Part shown: positions 62,563-64,000 of the stretch, piece by piece | Layout: every line of letters starts with the position of its first letter | Position numbering within the stretch: the stretch's first letter is position 1 | Assembly: GCA_027019165.1 (NCBI GenBank) | Contig: JALUXC010000002.1 | Span: 62,001-126,000 of the forward strand | Reading direction: 5' to 3' | DNA: 64,000 bases | Origin: Pseudophaeobacter sp. | Lineage (GTDB): Bacteria > Pseudomonadota > Alphaproteobacteria > Rhodobacterales > Rhodobacteraceae | Notes under the pieces: generated by a model | Database searches by the model: none | What the model saw: only the letters and a program-made list of their open reading frames with translations | What the model was told of the DNA's origin: nothing | Program-made: the position numbers and the translations under genes

Positions 62563-63425
62563 TGCGCCTTCTTTCGTCTCTCACCACGGGGATCACCCTG
62601 GCCCTGATGACCGGCCCTCTGGCGATGGCCGCCCCTGCCGAGCGGATCGTCAGCGTCGGCGGATCGGTCACCGAGATCGTCTACGCCCTGGGCGAAGGGC
62701 ACCGTCTGGTGGCGCGCGACAGCACCTCCAGCTACCCGGCCGAGGCCGAAGCCCTGCCCAACGTTGGCTATGCCCGTGCGCTGTCGCCCGAAGGGGTGCT
62801 TTCGGTGGACCCGGACCTGATCATCGCCAGCAGCGGCGCCGGCCCGCTCGAAACGCTTGAGGTGCTGAAGCAGGCCGATGTCGCCTACGCCGAGGTGCCC
62901 GAGGTCTTTTCCGCAGAAGGGGTGATCCGGAAAATCGAAACCGTCGCTGCCGCGCTTGGCGTCGAAGACAAGGCCCGCGCCCTTTTGGACGGAATTGAAA
63001 CCGATCTGAAATCTGCCGAAAGCGAAGCGGCAAAGCGGGTTGGCGAGGCTCCGGTGCGGGTGCTCTTTATTCTTTCGACCCAAGGCGGGCGGATCATGGC
63101 CAGTGGACGCAACACCGCCGCCGACGGGATCATCCGCATGGCCGGTGGCATCAACGCGGTGGACAGTTTCGAGGGTTACAAACCGATGACGGACGAAGCC
63201 GTTTCAGCCACGGCGCCGGATGTCATCCTTGCGATGGACCGGGGCGGTGACCACGGCATCGCCATGGAACAGCTTGCCAGCCTTCCGGCACTGATCCCGA
63301 CCCCGGCAGCGCAAAATGGGCGTCTGGTGCGCATGGACGGGCTGTCTCTCCTCGGCTTCGGTCCGCGCACGGCTGACACGGTCCGCACCCTTTCCAAGGC
63401 CTTTTATGAGGGCCAAACCGAATGA
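62559..63425 (+). CDS. hmuT: Haem ABC transporter, periplasmic binding protein HmuT
   Basis: 288 residues with a signal peptide (about 1-25, LSSLTTGITLALMTGPLAMA). The start AERIVSVGGSVTEIVYALGEGHRLVARDS matches HmuT, as does TTAADGIIRMAGG-like SGRNTAADGIIRMAGG. It carries haem from the receptor to the permease. Overlaps hmuS and hmuU by four bases. Confidence 0.9.
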   Translation: MMRLLSSLTTGITLALMTGPLAMAAPAERIVSVGGSVTEIVYALGEGHRLVARDSTSSYPAEAEALPNVGYARALSPEGVLSVDPDLIIASSGAGPLETLEVLKQADVAYAEVPEVFSAEGVIRKIETVAAALGVEDKARALLDGIETDLKSAESEAAKRVGEAPVRVLFILSTQGGRIMASGRNTAADGIIRMAGGINAVDSFEGYKPMTDEAVSATAPDVILAMDRGGDHGIAMEQLASLPALIPTPAAQNGRLVRMDGLSLLGFGPRTADTVRTLSKAFYEGQTE

Positions 63426-64000
63426 GCCTGGCGGCAGACGCAACAGCCCAGAACCGAGGCCAGGCTCGGGGCAGGTCCACCGGGGCGCCGGTGGACCGCC
63501 GTTACCACGCGCGTCGGCTGACACTGGTGTTGACGGCGCTCTTGCTGGTGACCTCGGTCACCTCATTGACCTTTGGCGCGGCGGGCACCTCTGTCTGGTC
63601 CGCGCTCGGCGATCTGGCAGCGGGGCGCGAGCTGTCGCAACTGGACCGGATCATCCTTTTTGACATCCGCCTGCCGCGCCTCTGTCTAGGCATCCTTGTG
63701 GGCGCTGCACTGGCGGTCTCAGGCGCGGTTATGCAAGGACTGTTCCGCAACCCGCTGGCCGATCCGGGCATCGTTGGCGTCAGCGCCGGAGCCGGTCTTG
63801 CCGCGATCACCGCCATCGTGCTGGGCAGCCTCCTGCCCGTCGCCCTGCGCGACACGCTGGGCAATGGGCTGGTGCCGGTTGCGGCCTTCTTTGGCGGCTG
63901 GGGCTCGACCCTGATCCTCTATCGAACAGCCACACGGGGTGGGCAGACCTCGGTCGCGACCATGCTGCTGGCGGGGATCGCCCTGGGTGCGCTGGCCGGA
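63422..64000 (+). CDS. hmuU: Haem ABC transporter, permease HmuU (3' end outside window)
   Basis: First 193 residues visible. A polar N-terminus is followed by the FecCD permease pattern (RLTLVLTALLLVTSVTSLTFG, RLPRLCLGILVGAALAVSGAVMQGLFRNPLADPGIVGVSAGAGLAA). The hmuV ATPase would be expected just beyond the edge. Confidence 0.88.
   Translation, partial: MSLAADATAQNRGQARGRSTGAPVDRRYHARRLTLVLTALLLVTSVTSLTFGAAGTSVWSALGDLAAGRELSQLDRIILFDIRLPRLCLGILVGAALAVSGAVMQGLFRNPLADPGIVGVSAGAGLAAITAIVLGSLLPVALRDTLGNGLVPVAAFFGGWGSTLILYRTATRGGQTSVATMLLAGIALGALAG

Noticed and set aside
1-64000. tRNA, rRNA, CRISPR arrays, prophage or insertion sequences
   Set aside because: None seen: no direct-repeat arrays, no transposase or integrase motifs, no tRNA-like cloverleaf noticed by eye.

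Overview
The window looks like an ordinary, gene-dense stretch of chromosome from a Roseobacter-group alphaproteobacterium (Rhodobacteraceae). The basis is the GC-rich sequence, the many overlapping ATGA stop/start junctions, and the gene content: a fused indolepyruvate:ferredoxin oxidoreductase with an Lrp regulator, a Yej-like peptide importer, a C-P lyase operon, a tungstate importer, nadABC, and a Hmu/TonB/Exb haem locus. I found no rRNA, tRNA, CRISPR array, prophage or intact insertion sequence. The genus cannot be fixed by eye.

Layout, left to right. 1-3.0 kb: an ABC-exporter-like gene whose ATPase motifs are degenerate (it runs off the left edge), and a small DUF3307 membrane protein. 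3.0-7.1 kb: an Lrp/AsnC regulator divergent from the fused aryl-pyruvate oxidoreductase. 7.3-9.6 kb: a CHASE-type sensor kinase and a single-domain response regulator. 9.6-11.2 kb: a TetR regulator divergent from an AAC(3)-like acetyltransferase, with a palindrome between them. 11.3-21.2 kb (all minus strand): a BMP-type (purine nucleoside family) ABC importer, a guanine/8-oxoguanine-deaminase-like amidohydrolase, a GST-like protein, and a non-haem iron oxygenase split into a catalytic protein without Rieske ligands and a separate Rieske protein. Upstream of these lie an acylphosphatase-like protein, another GST and a small methyltransferase.

21.5-28.7 kb: a Yej-like peptide importer translationally coupled to a CoA-transferase whose domains appear in permuted order. 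28.9-31.2 kb: a large MscS-type channel. 31.5-38.0 kb: a compact seven-gene operon of unrecognised pathway (two MurG-like and two GT4-like glycosyltransferases, a histidine phosphatase, a NodB-like deacetylase and a small methyltransferase). 38.0-46.6 kb: phosphonate C-P lyase genes phnGHIJKLN and phnM, with phnF, a DUF1045 2H phosphoesterase and a metallophosphoesterase. 47.0-49.2 kb: tungstate importer tupBCA. 49.6-53.1 kb: NAD biosynthesis nadABC. 53.1-56.2 kb: a CocE-type hydrolase and a canonical CaiB/BaiF CoA-transferase. 56.3-64 kb: haem uptake (tonB, two exbD, exbB, a secreted small protein and the receptor on one strand; hmuS, hmuT and a partial hmuU on the other).

The strongest candidate for an undescribed system is the purine-like import locus at 11.3-19.5 kb. 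Its Rieske protein, Rieske-less catalytic subunit and GST-like protein parallel the NdmC/NdmD/NdmE 7-methylxanthine demethylase, here linked to a deaminase-like enzyme and an importer. The second is the seven-gene glycosyltransferase cassette. A GC-rich REP-like element occurs in three copies at gene 3' ends.
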